Shown: positions 59,959-60,000 of the stretch, piece by piece
How positions within the stretch are numbered: the stretch's first letter is position 1
Layout of the letters: each line of letters begins with the position of its first letter
Source: Lingula anatina
Taxonomy: Eukaryota; Brachiopoda; Lingulata; Lingulida; Lingulidae
Direction: 5' to 3'
DNA length: 60,000 nucleotides
Assembly: GCF_001039355.2 (NCBI RefSeq)
Contig: NW_019775464.1
Location: 152,859 to 212,858, forward strand
Made by a program: the position numbers and the translations under genes
Notes under the pieces: model-generated
What the model saw: the letters and a program-made list of their open reading frames with translations, nothing else
Told to the model about the DNA's origin: nothing
The model's database searches: none

Positions 59959-60000
59959 GTAAGTTAACCGGATTAATTTTTGGAAGGTACATCGGGGCTT

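Overview
This is animal (eukaryotic) DNA: AT-rich, with spliced GT-AG genes, a retinol-saturase-type gene, fragments of non-LTR retrotransposons and many short non-autonomous DNA transposons. Repeat style and high allelic divergence suggest an outbred marine invertebrate. A deuterostome such as a sea urchin or amphioxus is my guess from the repeats, not something the sequence proves. The assembly carries N gaps (133-136, 1120-1173) and single-N contig joins. Several single Ns sit between two near-identical copies of the same 0.85-2.1 kb, which looks like unmerged alleles placed in tandem.

Left half (1-33.7 kb, + strand): a tandem array of acyl-CoA synthetase-like (AMP-binding) genes with one shared architecture. 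Coding exon 1 is 189 nt, exon 2 877 or 904 nt, and exon 3 623 nt, with identical splice phases; the second intron splits the YGxxE motif. Two subfamilies are present. Type I comprises A (only exon 3 in the window) and B (complete, 562 aa). Type II comprises C (exon 2 lost in an assembly gap), C' (exon 3 only, 17-nt frameshift, probably an allele of C), and D, E and F (complete, 571 aa each). C, C', D and E are each followed by a decayed 3' end of a type I gene, as is A. The array therefore seems to have grown from a type II + type I unit of about 5-6 kb whose type I member decayed. Upstream of C-F are conserved non-coding blocks with splice-like borders, probably 5' UTR exons and promoter.

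Middle (33.7-41 kb): no convincing gene. It holds diverged tandem repeats, MITEs and microsatellites, and probably the 3' UTR of the next gene.

Right half (41.0-56.6 kb, - strand): one retinol saturase (all-trans-retinol 13,14-reductase)-like gene. I could join 12 coding exons in frame to a 652-aa FAD-dependent oxidoreductase with an N-terminal membrane segment. Exons 3-7 each appear twice because of the assembly duplications at 46716 and 50984. Intron 4 has a GC-AG donor in both copies.

Right edge (about 58.9-60 kb, + strand): the first three exons of an unrecognised gene, head-to-head with the retinol saturase gene and running out of the window.

The synthetase array and the reductase gene are neighbours in lipid-type metabolism, but nothing here shows they work together. 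The most unusual biology is the synthetase array: two interleaved subfamilies, an apparent gene-conversion tract, and a family-wide loss of the usual glycine(s) in core motif A8.
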